From positions 1 through 26,717 of the IMG/VR virus record IMGVR_UViG_3300017958_000051: a DNA stretch of 26,717 bases, one strand, 5' to 3'. The stretch's first letter is position 1. The number at the start of each line of letters is the position of its first letter. Position numbers and translations under genes: made by a program. This DNA is from a virus. The notes beneath the pieces are model-generated. The model did not search any database. It was not told the DNA's origin and saw only the letters and a list, made by a program, of their open reading frames with translations. Below are positions 1-8,800 of this stretch, one piece after another.

Positions 1-887
1 GGACCATTATGTGTTCCTGTACTATTACCATTTAAATCTGCTGTAACTGTATTGGCTCTAAAATTCCCTGCGCTATCTCTAGCAACAACAGTATCGCTTA
101 CATCATTTGACGTAGCATTTACTTGCCAAGTAGTTTGATTAGATCCATCAAAACTATTTCCTGTTAAGAAATTTCCAGCAATTATTTGATTTGTTGTGTT
201 TGCTGTTACAGTAATATTAGCGGAACCGTCAAATGCCACGCCGTTAATATTTCTTGGTGTTGCTAATACATCGGCACTATCTGCGTTACCATGTAAAACA
301 CCATTAATATATGTTGCTGAATTTAAATTAATACCGGCATCTAAAGTTGTAAATCCTGGAATGTTGTTAACTGTAAACGGACTATCTGCTATAATAGCAA
401 CAGTAGCACCATTAACAGTTACTCTAATCACAGGATGATCAGTTCCTTGATCGTCAGTTATAGAACGGCTTAAATTTCTTGTTACTCCAGCAAACCCTTG
501 TACATCTTCTGGACCAACAAATGAGAACTGATTACCATCATATACATGAAAGTTTTTGTTAGTATCATCAAACCATGTATCTCCTTTTGATGGACTTGTT
601 GGAACCGTTGACGAAACTTCTGTTCCACCAACCAACAACCAATTAGTACCGCTGTATACTTTAATTCTATCAACATTAGCATCATACCAAAGTTGTCCTT
701 TTATTGACTTCGGCGGTGCGCCAACGCCAGCAAAATTTTCAAGCATCCAAAGGAAATTTTCGTTTTGAATTTCACCATATCCAGCAAAATTTTTACCAAC
801 AAGACCTATACTTGTTGTTGAGTCTAAAGTACCATCTTGTAGTACTACTAATTGATCTCCGTTAAATTTGTTTATCTGGTATGGCAT
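1..887 (-). CDS. Tail fibre protein, N-terminal 295 residues (cut by window edge)
   Basis: The reading frame opens with ATG at 887-885 and stays open to the left edge, so the C-terminus is missing. The start is supported by GGAAG seven bases upstream. Residues about 28-86 (GKNFAGYGE, NENFLWMLENFAG, GQLWYD, RIKVYSG, W83) form the same module that opens the next two genes upstream, so this is the third tandem paralogue. A second W/Y/DG segment follows (GDTWFDD, FHVYDG). Residues about 220-250 carry the tail-fibre pattern of an INGV-FDGSANIT repeat, seen in shafts of phage fibres, and the visible end (ADLNGNSTGTHNG) resembles shaft repeats too. It is probably a virion fibre or adhesin attached to the baseplate or to its neighbours. 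Family role is clear; exact location in the virion is inferred. Confidence 0.8.
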   Translation of the reverse strand, partial: MPYQINKFNGDQLVVLQDGTLDSTTSIGLVGKNFAGYGEIQNENFLWMLENFAGVGAPPKSIKGQLWYDANVDRIKVYSGTNWLLVGGTEVSSTVPTSPSKGDTWFDDTNKNFHVYDGNQFSFVGPEDVQGFAGVTRNLSRSITDDQGTDHPVIRVTVNGATVAIIADSPFTVNNIPGFTTLDAGINLNSATYINGVLHGNADSADVLATPRNINGVAFDGSANITVTANTTNQIIAGNFLTGNSFDGSNQTTWQVNATSNDVSDTVVARDSAGNFRANTVTADLNGNSTGTHNG

Positions 888-908
888 GTTTTTTCTTCCA
901 TTATATCA

Positions 909-919
909 TATTTACCGTA
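909..919 (-). promoter_or_regulatory. Candidate late-promoter box TACGGTAAATA
   Basis: The 32-base gap before the last fibre gene reads TACGGTAAATA on the minus strand directly after the stop codon of the preceding gene, 21 bases before the ATG at 887. An identical 11-mer sits 22 bases before the gp6-like start. The TAAATA end resembles the T4 late-promoter box TATAAATA, which T4 sigma factor gp55 recognises without a -35 element. Two copies at equal spacing in the only two real gaps favour function; promoter activity is inferred. Confidence 0.4.
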
Positions 920-2923
920 TTATGGCCTTATAAAGTTTACTAGTCCTGTTAAAGGATCAGTTGGATTAGTTTGATCTTCAACTAATCCACCACTAGGAGC
1001 AACTACCCAAGCAGTTTTTCCTGTGTTTAATTCATATGTTGTTATACCTCTAATAGGATACAATCTTGGAGGTCTTTTAGCACCGATTGTATCAGCATCT
1101 ACTTCTCTAATAACACCAAAAGTTCCAGTAGGTCCGCTTGGTGTTTCGCTACCTTCAACGTCATAAAGTGCAGTAGTTGTTAGTGTAGGTGTTACTGAAT
1201 CGATATTACTTAACACATATCTAATAGTGCTAATCCTAATTGTAGTGCCAGCTTCGTATTCTGCTGGAGGACAAATTCTTAAAAGTTCAGTAGCAATTTC
1301 ATTTGCTGTCATTGGGTTTTCTTCGTTTGGATAATAACCTGTAATATCCATTGTTAACGGAATAGATCTTTTTCTTACATAATTTGTTACATAGGCTTTG
1401 TTTGTTACTTCTGATCTTTCAGTTGAACTTAAATTATCATATGCTTCTGCTGTTTGATTAATATTAGTTTGATTAGTTGTTGTTACACCTGTAATTTTAG
1501 GTGAAGTTCCTACCAATACTAAATTTCCTCTAGGTTCAATTTTTATATCTGTTGGATTAGCAGGATCTCCGTCGGAGTAAGGCACAGTAACACCGTTGTT
1601 TGATATAACATTATCATTAATAGTAATGTTATCAGCATTAAGATTAATTTGCGGTCCAAAAGATGTTAGTCCCGGAGCACTAGTTACTGCCGCGGCTAAT
1701 TCAACTCCAGCACCTGTATCATATAAAACATTAGAGCCATTAATTTGGTAACCTTTTGTAGATGGAACATTGATATTTTCTGAGAAGTTCCAAGTGTCAG
1801 TGGCATTGTTCCATATAATAGTATGGTCTGTATTTCCCTTTAGTGATATGCCGCCGCCGTCTGCTAGTAAATCAGTTGGTGATCCGCTACTTGGTACTGC
1901 TAGTTCAATAAGTTTGTCTTCAACTTGTACATTCTGTGATTGAATTTCTAACACACTACCTGCTACAGTAAAGTCTCCTTGTACAACTAAATCGCCGCCA
2001 ATTTCAACTAAACTGTTTGGTACTCCATCATTAATTTTAACTGTGTTCTTTCCAGCTTCTGTTTGATCATTAGGAGTAAGACTAATAAATTCTACGTTTC
2101 CTCCGTTCTTTCTTCCTCGGAATGTAATTTTTTGATTGTTGGTTGTGTTTAATAAAAATAAGTCGCCAGCGCCTTCTGAACCTAGTTGTCCATTAGTTGC
2201 TTCTCCAAATCTTAAACCACCAGCAGTTTGTATTGTAACTGTTTCAGTAAATACATTTGCCTGATTTTTCTTAGCAAAAATATCAGCACTTAAACCACCT
2301 AGTGCTTCTGCGTTAGAAGCAATTCCTAAAAATTTATGTGTTTGTTTAATTGGATTATAACCAATTCTAACTGTACTTTGATCAAAGTTTGGAATAGCAA
2401 TACGTGGTGAAAATTCTTGTTTACTGTAAAATCCAACTCTATCTCCGCCAACATAAACTGTAGAGATAGTTCTTGTATTTCCGTTTGAATCTTCAATGTC
2501 TTCTACTACAACACCGCTTACACCTTGTGAAATTTTATAATCAGGTCCAATTAGATAATCTGCTGTTCCATCAAAAAAGTATAATTGTCTATTTACAATA
2601 TTAAACCAAAAATCACCTGAACTAATATCTAAAGGTCTTTCAGATGCTAGTGCTGATGTTCCAACTGCTTTCCATTCAGTTCCTGAATAAACTTTAATTC
2701 TATTTTCTGTTACGTCAAACCAAAGTTGACCTGTTAGTGGAGCATTTGGCTGAGAATCACCGGCAAAATTCTCAAGCATTTTAACAAGGTTTTCGTTGAT
2801 ATATTCACCATATCCACTAAAGTTTTTTCCAACCAGTGTAATATCAGTTGATGCTTGATCTATTTGTCCGTCGGATACTGTTGCTATTGCTGTTCCGTCT
2901 GTTCTGTTAATTGTATATGCCAT
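920..2923 (-). CDS. Tail fibre protein with GQLW and DGGGISLKG modules
   Basis: This 667-residue protein starts at ATG 2923 with GGAG ten bases upstream, 15 bases after the preceding stop. Residues about 28-88 (GKNFSGYGE, NENLVKMLENFAG, GQLWFD, RIKVYSG, W84) are paralogous to the N-terminal modules of both neighbouring fibre genes, with a second W/Y segment to about residue 125. Residues about 308-330 read like a DLVVQGDFTV shaft repeat. Residues about 354-405 carry DGGGISLKGNTDHTIIW, TWNFSENIN and YQINGSNVL, a module frequent in fibres of marine T4-like phages. EVTNKAYVTNYV follows near residue 500. The last 165 residues form a domain I do not recognise and may be the receptor-facing tip. 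Fibre identity is well supported; receptor and attachment point are unknown. Confidence 0.85.
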   Translation of the reverse strand: MAYTINRTDGTAIATVSDGQIDQASTDITLVGKNFSGYGEYINENLVKMLENFAGDSQPNAPLTGQLWFDVTENRIKVYSGTEWKAVGTSALASERPLDISSGDFWFNIVNRQLYFFDGTADYLIGPDYKISQGVSGVVVEDIEDSNGNTRTISTVYVGGDRVGFYSKQEFSPRIAIPNFDQSTVRIGYNPIKQTHKFLGIASNAEALGGLSADIFAKKNQANVFTETVTIQTAGGLRFGEATNGQLGSEGAGDLFLLNTTNNQKITFRGRKNGGNVEFISLTPNDQTEAGKNTVKINDGVPNSLVEIGGDLVVQGDFTVAGSVLEIQSQNVQVEDKLIELAVPSSGSPTDLLADGGGISLKGNTDHTIIWNNATDTWNFSENINVPSTKGYQINGSNVLYDTGAGVELAAAVTSAPGLTSFGPQINLNADNITINDNVISNNGVTVPYSDGDPANPTDIKIEPRGNLVLVGTSPKITGVTTTNQTNINQTAEAYDNLSSTERSEVTNKAYVTNYVRKRSIPLTMDITGYYPNEENPMTANEIATELLRICPPAEYEAGTTIRISTIRYVLSNIDSVTPTLTTTALYDVEGSETPSGPTGTFGVIREVDADTIGAKRPPRLYPIRGITTYELNTGKTAWVVAPSGGLVEDQTNPTDPLTGLVNFIRP

Positions 2924-2938
2924 TTATACTTTGCTCCG

Positions 2939-5134
2939 TTATACTAGTGGAAGTCCACTTCTAATAATATAGTTCAATGTAATATAAGGGTTCATTACAC
3001 CAAATGGTCTTCCTACTAATGAATCTGCCTGTCCAGGTGTTCGTTTATTTTCGTTAGCAATTCTAACTAAACCACTAGACGCCATTTTTTGGCCTCCGTT
3101 AGTAACTGTTCCTGATTTAATTCTTGTATTTGATACGCCAGTACCACCAATTTGTGTTGTTGGGGCAAAATCATTTGGTGCTGTTGAAACTTCGTTTATA
3201 GCATAGAATTGAGATCCACTAACTGTATTAGTACCAGTGCGACCTTTCATATCGTGATCGTGATCTGGAATATTAAACTGTTCAATTACATAAGCATCAT
3301 CGCCGCTATAAGCACCTAATAAACTTGCTTCAGCTTGATCAACTCTTGCTGTTGTTAAATCTTGAATAGCATCGTACTGTCCAGTTGGATGAGGAATTTT
3401 TGCTCCGCTATTCATATTTTGTTTACCTAGTGGAAAACGTCCTCTTAAATCTGGAACTCTAAAGGATGGTTGAATTGTACTATCAATAGTTGACTGTAAA
3501 CTTCCTTTACTAGCAACATCATTATAAGTGTCACCAATTACACTGTATAAATCTCTAAATCTATACTGTTCGTATTCTGTTCCATCACAAAGTAGATATC
3601 CCTCTGGAACATCTGTTTCTGCTCCAGCATAAGGAAATATTGATCCAATTGGAACACTAGCATCACCTAAAAATACTTCACGTGTTGCTTTTCTTAATCC
3701 CGCTGTTCTGCTGTAAAATAAAATCTCATCATTTAAACTAACACTACCTGAACTTGGTTTAGTTGAAATAATGTCCGATGTAAGTTCTGTTTGAAATGTT
3801 TTGTTTAGGTTTCCTGTACCATTGAATGATACAACGTTTGATGATACATCACCTTCTAGTTTAAAATTTGTTGCGGATTTTAATGAAGTTGCTGAGTTAG
3901 AGTTACCATCAATGTCACCGCTTAGTGTTCCTTCAACTGTGTTAGCAATAACTTTGTTAGCATAAATTGTACTGTACTTGTTATTTGCTTCGCCGATTGT
4001 TTCTGAACTTGTTAATGGTCTAATAGATTTAGTAACAAGTGCTCCAGAATTCATTGTTAGATCGCCACCTACATTGATGTCCTTTCCAACACTAAGACCA
4101 CCTTCTGTTCTAATACTACCGTTTTGTAAATTTGTACTTTGTGTTTCTGAAGTTACAATAAGATCGCCTGTAGATTTAACAGTACCTACTATGTCTAAAG
4201 TTTCACTTGGATTAAGATTATTAATACCTATTTTAGTTTCAATAACTCTTAGTACTGTAGACGGAACACCAAAAGATCCTGTTCTACTTGATTGTAAATC
4301 AATACTTGCTCCAGGTGTACTATTATAAACAACAGCGTTTGCGTTTTGTACACGCAAGTTCATATTACCGTTAGTACCTACAAATAATCCAGCATCGTCT
4401 CTAACATTAAGTTGTTTTTGAATTGTACCAATAACATCTGTTCTAATAAAACTTGTCGACGGAATAACATCTGTTCCTACAACTAATCCATCTGCGGCTG
4501 AAGCCGTTCCAATTAATTTTGGTGTTACTGCTTCCTCAGAAATATCAGTTCTTGTTGTAATATTAATACCTGCTTCAATACTATTGAAACCTTGAATAAC
4601 AACTTTAGGTGTAAAACTGTCTTTTGAAATAATAGTAACTGGAATATCTTGAGAGTAAAATATAATAACTGTTCTTGAAACGTTATCAATATCAAATAAG
4701 TTTTCTACTAACGGTCCAGACTTGGTACCTTCACTAAACTGTGGACCGACAAGTACCCATGTTACACCAGACCATAGATATAATTGCTGTGTTGATGTGT
4801 TGACCCATAAGTCACCAATTGCCGCGCCTTGCGGCTCATCAACGCCTGTTCTAATATTAGAAGTAGTTTTCCAACTAATTCCATCAAATACAAAAAGTTT
4901 ATTTTCTAGGCTATTAAACCATAACTGACCAATTACTGCTTGAGAATCACTAGGTGCTACATCACTAGCAAAATTTTCTAGTAGATGTAAAAAGTTTTCA
5001 GCAATAATCTTACCATAACCTGTTTGATTTCTACCAGGTATAGTTACACTTGTATCGACATTTGATGTATTATCAAATACTTCTAAAGGTTCTGGATGGA
5101 GTGTATCATCTGTAAAAAAAACTTTATACGACAT
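2939..5134 (-). CDS. Tail fibre with phage tail-collar domain (short-tail-fibre-like)
   Basis: This 731-residue protein begins at ATG 5134, two bases after the preceding stop, with GAGG seven bases upstream. The N-terminal module (GYGK, AENFLHLLENFAS, GQLWFN, LFVFDG, W88) is a diverged paralogue of those in the next two genes. The middle (about 300-450) has fibre-shaft repeats, including GGLSVGKDINVGGDLT and IDGNSNSATSLKSATNFKLEG. A phage tail-collar domain follows at about 497-575 (GSIFPYAG, PEGYLLCDG, VPDLRGRFPLGK). H625-D-H627 forms an HxH motif in the knob region; in T4 gp12 and gp37 such histidines bind metal ions. The end, FGVMNPYITLNYIIRSG, is typical of collar-type fibres. By family it should act in host-surface binding like T4 gp12; the receptor is unknown. 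Confidence 0.88.
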   Translation of the reverse strand: MSYKVFFTDDTLHPEPLEVFDNTSNVDTSVTIPGRNQTGYGKIIAENFLHLLENFASDVAPSDSQAVIGQLWFNSLENKLFVFDGISWKTTSNIRTGVDEPQGAAIGDLWVNTSTQQLYLWSGVTWVLVGPQFSEGTKSGPLVENLFDIDNVSRTVIIFYSQDIPVTIISKDSFTPKVVIQGFNSIEAGINITTRTDISEEAVTPKLIGTASAADGLVVGTDVIPSTSFIRTDVIGTIQKQLNVRDDAGLFVGTNGNMNLRVQNANAVVYNSTPGASIDLQSSRTGSFGVPSTVLRVIETKIGINNLNPSETLDIVGTVKSTGDLIVTSETQSTNLQNGSIRTEGGLSVGKDINVGGDLTMNSGALVTKSIRPLTSSETIGEANNKYSTIYANKVIANTVEGTLSGDIDGNSNSATSLKSATNFKLEGDVSSNVVSFNGTGNLNKTFQTELTSDIISTKPSSGSVSLNDEILFYSRTAGLRKATREVFLGDASVPIGSIFPYAGAETDVPEGYLLCDGTEYEQYRFRDLYSVIGDTYNDVASKGSLQSTIDSTIQPSFRVPDLRGRFPLGKQNMNSGAKIPHPTGQYDAIQDLTTARVDQAEASLLGAYSGDDAYVIEQFNIPDHDHDMKGRTGTNTVSGSQFYAINEVSTAPNDFAPTTQIGGTGVSNTRIKSGTVTNGGQKMASSGLVRIANENKRTPGQADSLVGRPFGVMNPYITLNYIIRSGLPLV

Positions 5135-5136
5135 TA

Positions 5137-5766
5137 TTATACCTCAGTAAATCCAGTTAGACTCTGTATTCTAACTGTGTAATCAATTTGTATCAATCTG
5201 TTCAATGATTTTTGAACAGGGTGAAATACAACATGTGTTAACAACTTTCCTGTTGATGCTTTTAAACCAAGTTCATCGAATACATATTCACCATCCATAT
5301 CTACTGAATTATCAAATGCTTCTTGGCCTTCTGGCTCACCATAATCTAACAAACAACTAACAACAACATCACTATATGTTGCTCCAGTTACATGACGGAC
5401 TTCCATTTTATTTCTAGTGTTGTCTGTATTAGTGGCAGAATTTTGATCGACAACCTTAGTATATGTTTGATTGTACAAACTACTGTCTGTACCGTTTGTA
5501 TTTGGTGTGAGATATGTAATAAGCCCTGTTGGATCAACAACCGTTCCTCCATTACCAAAGCTCATTTCTGATATCCAACCAACTCCTTGGTTTGATAAAC
5601 TTTGTGCCATTGCTACACTGATGTTTTCATAGTGAATAGCATTACGTTTATCAACGTAAACTTCTTTAGTTTCAGGGTCAAAAATCTTAATATGCCCTTC
5701 AATATGAAACCCACTTTGTTCGTCAGGTTTCTTATTATCTGTTTGATTTTGTGTTTTTTCTGCCAT
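5137..5766 (-). CDS. Small conserved phage structural protein (209 residues)
   Basis: I chose ATG 5766 (MAEKTQ...) because GAAGAG lies six bases upstream of it. An ATG ten codons earlier at 5796 has no ribosome-binding site. The first 25 residues are charged and Q/N-rich, probably disordered. The body holds GHIKIFDPETKEV, DKRNAIHYENIS and EMSFGNGGT, a pattern I associate with structural proteins between the baseplate and fibre genes of marine T4-like phages. No membrane segment or catalytic motif is visible. It lies between the giant gene and the collar fibre, ending two bases before the latter starts, so it may be a connector or wedge component in the position of T4 gp8-gp11. That role is inferred; I see no alignment to a specific T4 protein. 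Confidence 0.7.
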   Translation of the reverse strand: MAEKTQNQTDNKKPDEQSGFHIEGHIKIFDPETKEVYVDKRNAIHYENISVAMAQSLSNQGVGWISEMSFGNGGTVVDPTGLITYLTPNTNGTDSSLYNQTYTKVVDQNSATNTDNTRNKMEVRHVTGATYSDVVVSCLLDYGEPEGQEAFDNSVDMDGEYVFDELGLKASTGKLLTHVVFHPVQKSLNRLIQIDYTVRIQSLTGFTEV

Positions 5767-5772
5767 ATCCGT

Positions 5773-5778
5773 CTCTTC
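5773..5778 (-). promoter_or_regulatory. Ribosome-binding site deciding the start at 5766
   Basis: GAAGAG on the minus strand stands six bases before the ATG at 5766. The alternative ATG at 5796 is preceded only by AATAAATACA, with no purine-rich site. This favours the shorter, 209-residue product. Confidence 0.55.
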
Positions 5779-5798
5779 GAGTTTGTTATCTCTCATTG

Positions 5799-5806
5799 TA
5801 TTTATT
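5799..5806 (-). promoter_or_regulatory. Candidate late-promoter box AATAAATA
   Basis: The minus strand reads AATAAATA across the stop codon of the giant gene, matching seven of eight positions of the T4 late box TATAAATA. A transcript starting about ten bases downstream would begin past the ATG at 5796 and use the one at 5766, which agrees with the ribosome-binding site. AT-rich DNA gives such matches by chance, so this is weak. Confidence 0.3.
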
Positions 5807-8800
5807 CAGGTAATTCTGTGCTACTATTTTGTAAGAATCTAGCTACTGCTGATGTTGCTTCACTTAATGAAACTCCATTAGATACAGTAGTATCTCCTCT
5901 ATCGTGCCAAGTTCTACCTGTTCTCCTAATTATTGTAATGCGTGTTCCTGGATCTACAGGATCAGTAAGCCTTACATATTCATTTATGCCATCTACGCTA
6001 AATTCAGCATCGTACTGAACATCGCCGTCTGGACTATATGCCGCTTTTGTAGCATCATATAATTTAAATGCGTCTTTCCTTAATCTACGTCCGCCAACAA
6101 ACACTTCAATATTATCACAACGTCCGTACCCATCTGGGATACTTGTATTAGTAACATCAAAATCAGCACCTTTAACTGGAACATAGTCTAAAGGTCCAAC
6201 TAGTAAACTTGAACCATCCGATACAAAATCAACCTTATCCTGTTCATCATTATACGGAATTTGTTCAGTATAACTTGTATCAATAACTACTGTGCCTTTT
6301 TCGTGTACTGTTCTAATACTTGTACCATATACACCTCGTCTAATATTCTGTAATTCATTTCCTGACTTAGTTAGATACTGTATTTTTTCGCCATTTATTG
6401 TTACAATTCCAGGTTGACCTGTTGCCGGAACTGGTAACTTAGAAGCATCTGTTAACTTGACAACAGTATCATAATAGTTTAAATTTTCAGCAAGTTCAAC
6501 ATTTATCAATTGATATCTATGATAACTGTTTCTGTTTAATACATCTCTAGAAATTTCATAACTAATAGGATTATTGTAAATTTTATTACTATATGTTAAC
6601 GTTTCAATAATATCAGTTTCTAAAGTGCTATTTTTTAGATAAACTGCGTTATTTGCGCCGCCTACATAAAAATCAATATTTGGTGTTAGTCTAACACCGT
6701 TTTTATAAACCCAAACATTAGAAATATTATTAATACTTCTTTGTAATTTATAACTGTTTTGATTTCCAGTATAAACATCTCTTACAATATCAACTTCAGT
6801 GTATCTAGTAAACCATGTTACATCAATATAGTCGCCTGCTTGAATTACATAAAGTGGCGAAAATACAATATTTCCATTTACTATTTCATAGTTGGAATCT
6901 TTTAAGTTTTCAACTTGTACAATATCACCTTTGTTAGCATCAACAATTAATGTTATAGAATTATTAGCACCATCAAAATTATAATCTAATGCGTCACGTA
7001 GAGGTTCACCATTTAAGAAAACCTTTATCTGTGTTGGAACTATTGTACCCGATCCAATTACAGGATCATCGTTGAGATTAATAGTATCATTATCCTGATA
7101 TACATAATAAGTGCTATCAACCGATCTTAGTAGAGAGCCGTTATATTCTACAATAATATTTGAATCATCTCTAGAACCTAAAGTTTCAAAGAATTGGATT
7201 GGATATGTTTTAGTACCCGGTGTTAAAGTAATTCTTTCTTCGTTTATTCTTACAATACTTTCTGCTTGGCCGCTTTCTTCCGAAAGTACAACAATTTGAA
7301 TTAATGAATTTGTCTTAGGTGGTTTACCAAATTCTACAAGAGTATTGTCTGTTTGGTTAACTACACCATTACTATTAACAAATCCAACATTAGTTGCTAC
7401 ACCATCAATGGTAGCAAACACTTTTCCTGTAGATTCAAACGGAGCACCTGTTAAGAAGTAACGTGTTTGTCCATCTCCGTTATATTCTCTAACATCAAGC
7501 AACTCAACGCCACCTACTCCTAGTGAAAATACTTCAATTATATCTGTATTGTTTGGAGCAGTAATAAATCTAATTTGATTATTATTATAATCAATAGTGT
7601 AATCTACATCAATTTCTTGTTTTGTTTTATTAACAAAAACTAGCAAGTTAGAATTTTCAAGGATATGTTGATCAATCTTATAAACAGTTTCTGTACCGTC
7701 AGCAGTATAAATTCTAGAAAGTACAGACGGTGCTCCAAATCTATCTGTATGGAATACTCTAATGCTTAAACTTTCTAGTACCTGTCCTGGAACATTTTCT
7801 TCTGGTGCTGGAACTTGCTCCGGACTAATAAACTTCTCACCGTCAATAACAATTTCTTCAGGCAAAATACCTGTTGCTGTTGAATAAGGAGTAGCACCTA
7901 AAAGTGTTCCACCGCTTACTTCGGCATCTAGATAGTTTGCTGATTGTATATCAAGAGATCCGTCACTTTCAACAGGACGGAAAATTAAAACGTCTCCGTC
8001 GTTGACATAAATTCCTTCATCCGGAATAGGAATTGTAATTACGTTTGTGCTTCCATCACCAACAAACGATGTCATAATAGCATCATCGTTGGTTTGGTTT
8101 GACGTACCGTAATTTGGATCGTCTAATCTTGTTGTTTTTGTTTCACCTTTACGTCTAATATAGATATTGTAAATTTTTCCTGACTCAGGAACTTCAGGTA
8201 ATACAAATTCATGGGTACTATCATCTGCGGCAATGTAAAAATCTTTACTGTTGCTTTCAGCAGTATCCCAACCTTCTGTAAACCACGGTAAAGCGTCCCA
8301 TCCTGCGCCAACATCAAATGTAGCACCTTGAACAATTACACCGCCATAATCCATACCAGTAACTAACTGTGAATAATCTGTAGTAATTTCACTGCCATCA
8401 TCTGGAATAGTTTTATCAATACCAAGCATTCCGTCAGTTGGTTTATAGTATTTGTCAATTCTGTTTAAACTATCTAGTATTTCATCATTCTTTTCATACT
8501 TAATAGTAATGACTGAACCGTCTGGTGCGGCTGTTAACAGTGTTAATCTTCCTTTTAATACTGTTATGTCATTAATAACTTTAGTATAAAGTGTAATATT
8601 GTAATCACTAACAAACTGTTGTTGTGAATCAACAAAAACTGTGATAGCACTCTTGTCAAGTGTGCTAGGATATTTAAGATCAAACGTTGTTAGTCTACCA
8701 GTTCCTGTAAATGTTTCAGTTTCAATAAACTTTTCGTTAGAACTATATGATTTAAATGTTGGTGTTTTACTATATCTATCAAATTTAATTGTATTATGGA

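Noticed and set aside
2921-2928. TATAAATG at the start of the 667-residue fibre gene as a T4-like late promoter
   Set aside because: It overlaps the start codon, so a transcript beginning downstream would lack the ATG and its ribosome-binding site. It is probably chance in AT-rich DNA.
3978-4328. Plus-strand open frame of 116 codons inside the collar fibre gene
   Set aside because: It runs antisense to a well-supported gene, has no ribosome-binding site or recognisable motif, and is hydrophobic in the way antisense frames of beta-rich genes often are. The same holds for the plus-strand frames at 5602-6018, 8641-8904, 13519-13878, 15498-15806 and 24948-25295.
1-5134. Diversity-generating retroelement acting on the fibre genes
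   Set aside because: Tandem fibre genes prompted the idea, but there is no reverse transcriptase, no template/variable repeat pair and no adenine-biased duplicate segment visible in the window.
8123-8335. Minus-strand frame of 70 codons inside the giant gene
   Set aside because: It lies in another frame of a long intact gene, lacks a ribosome-binding site and shows no motif.
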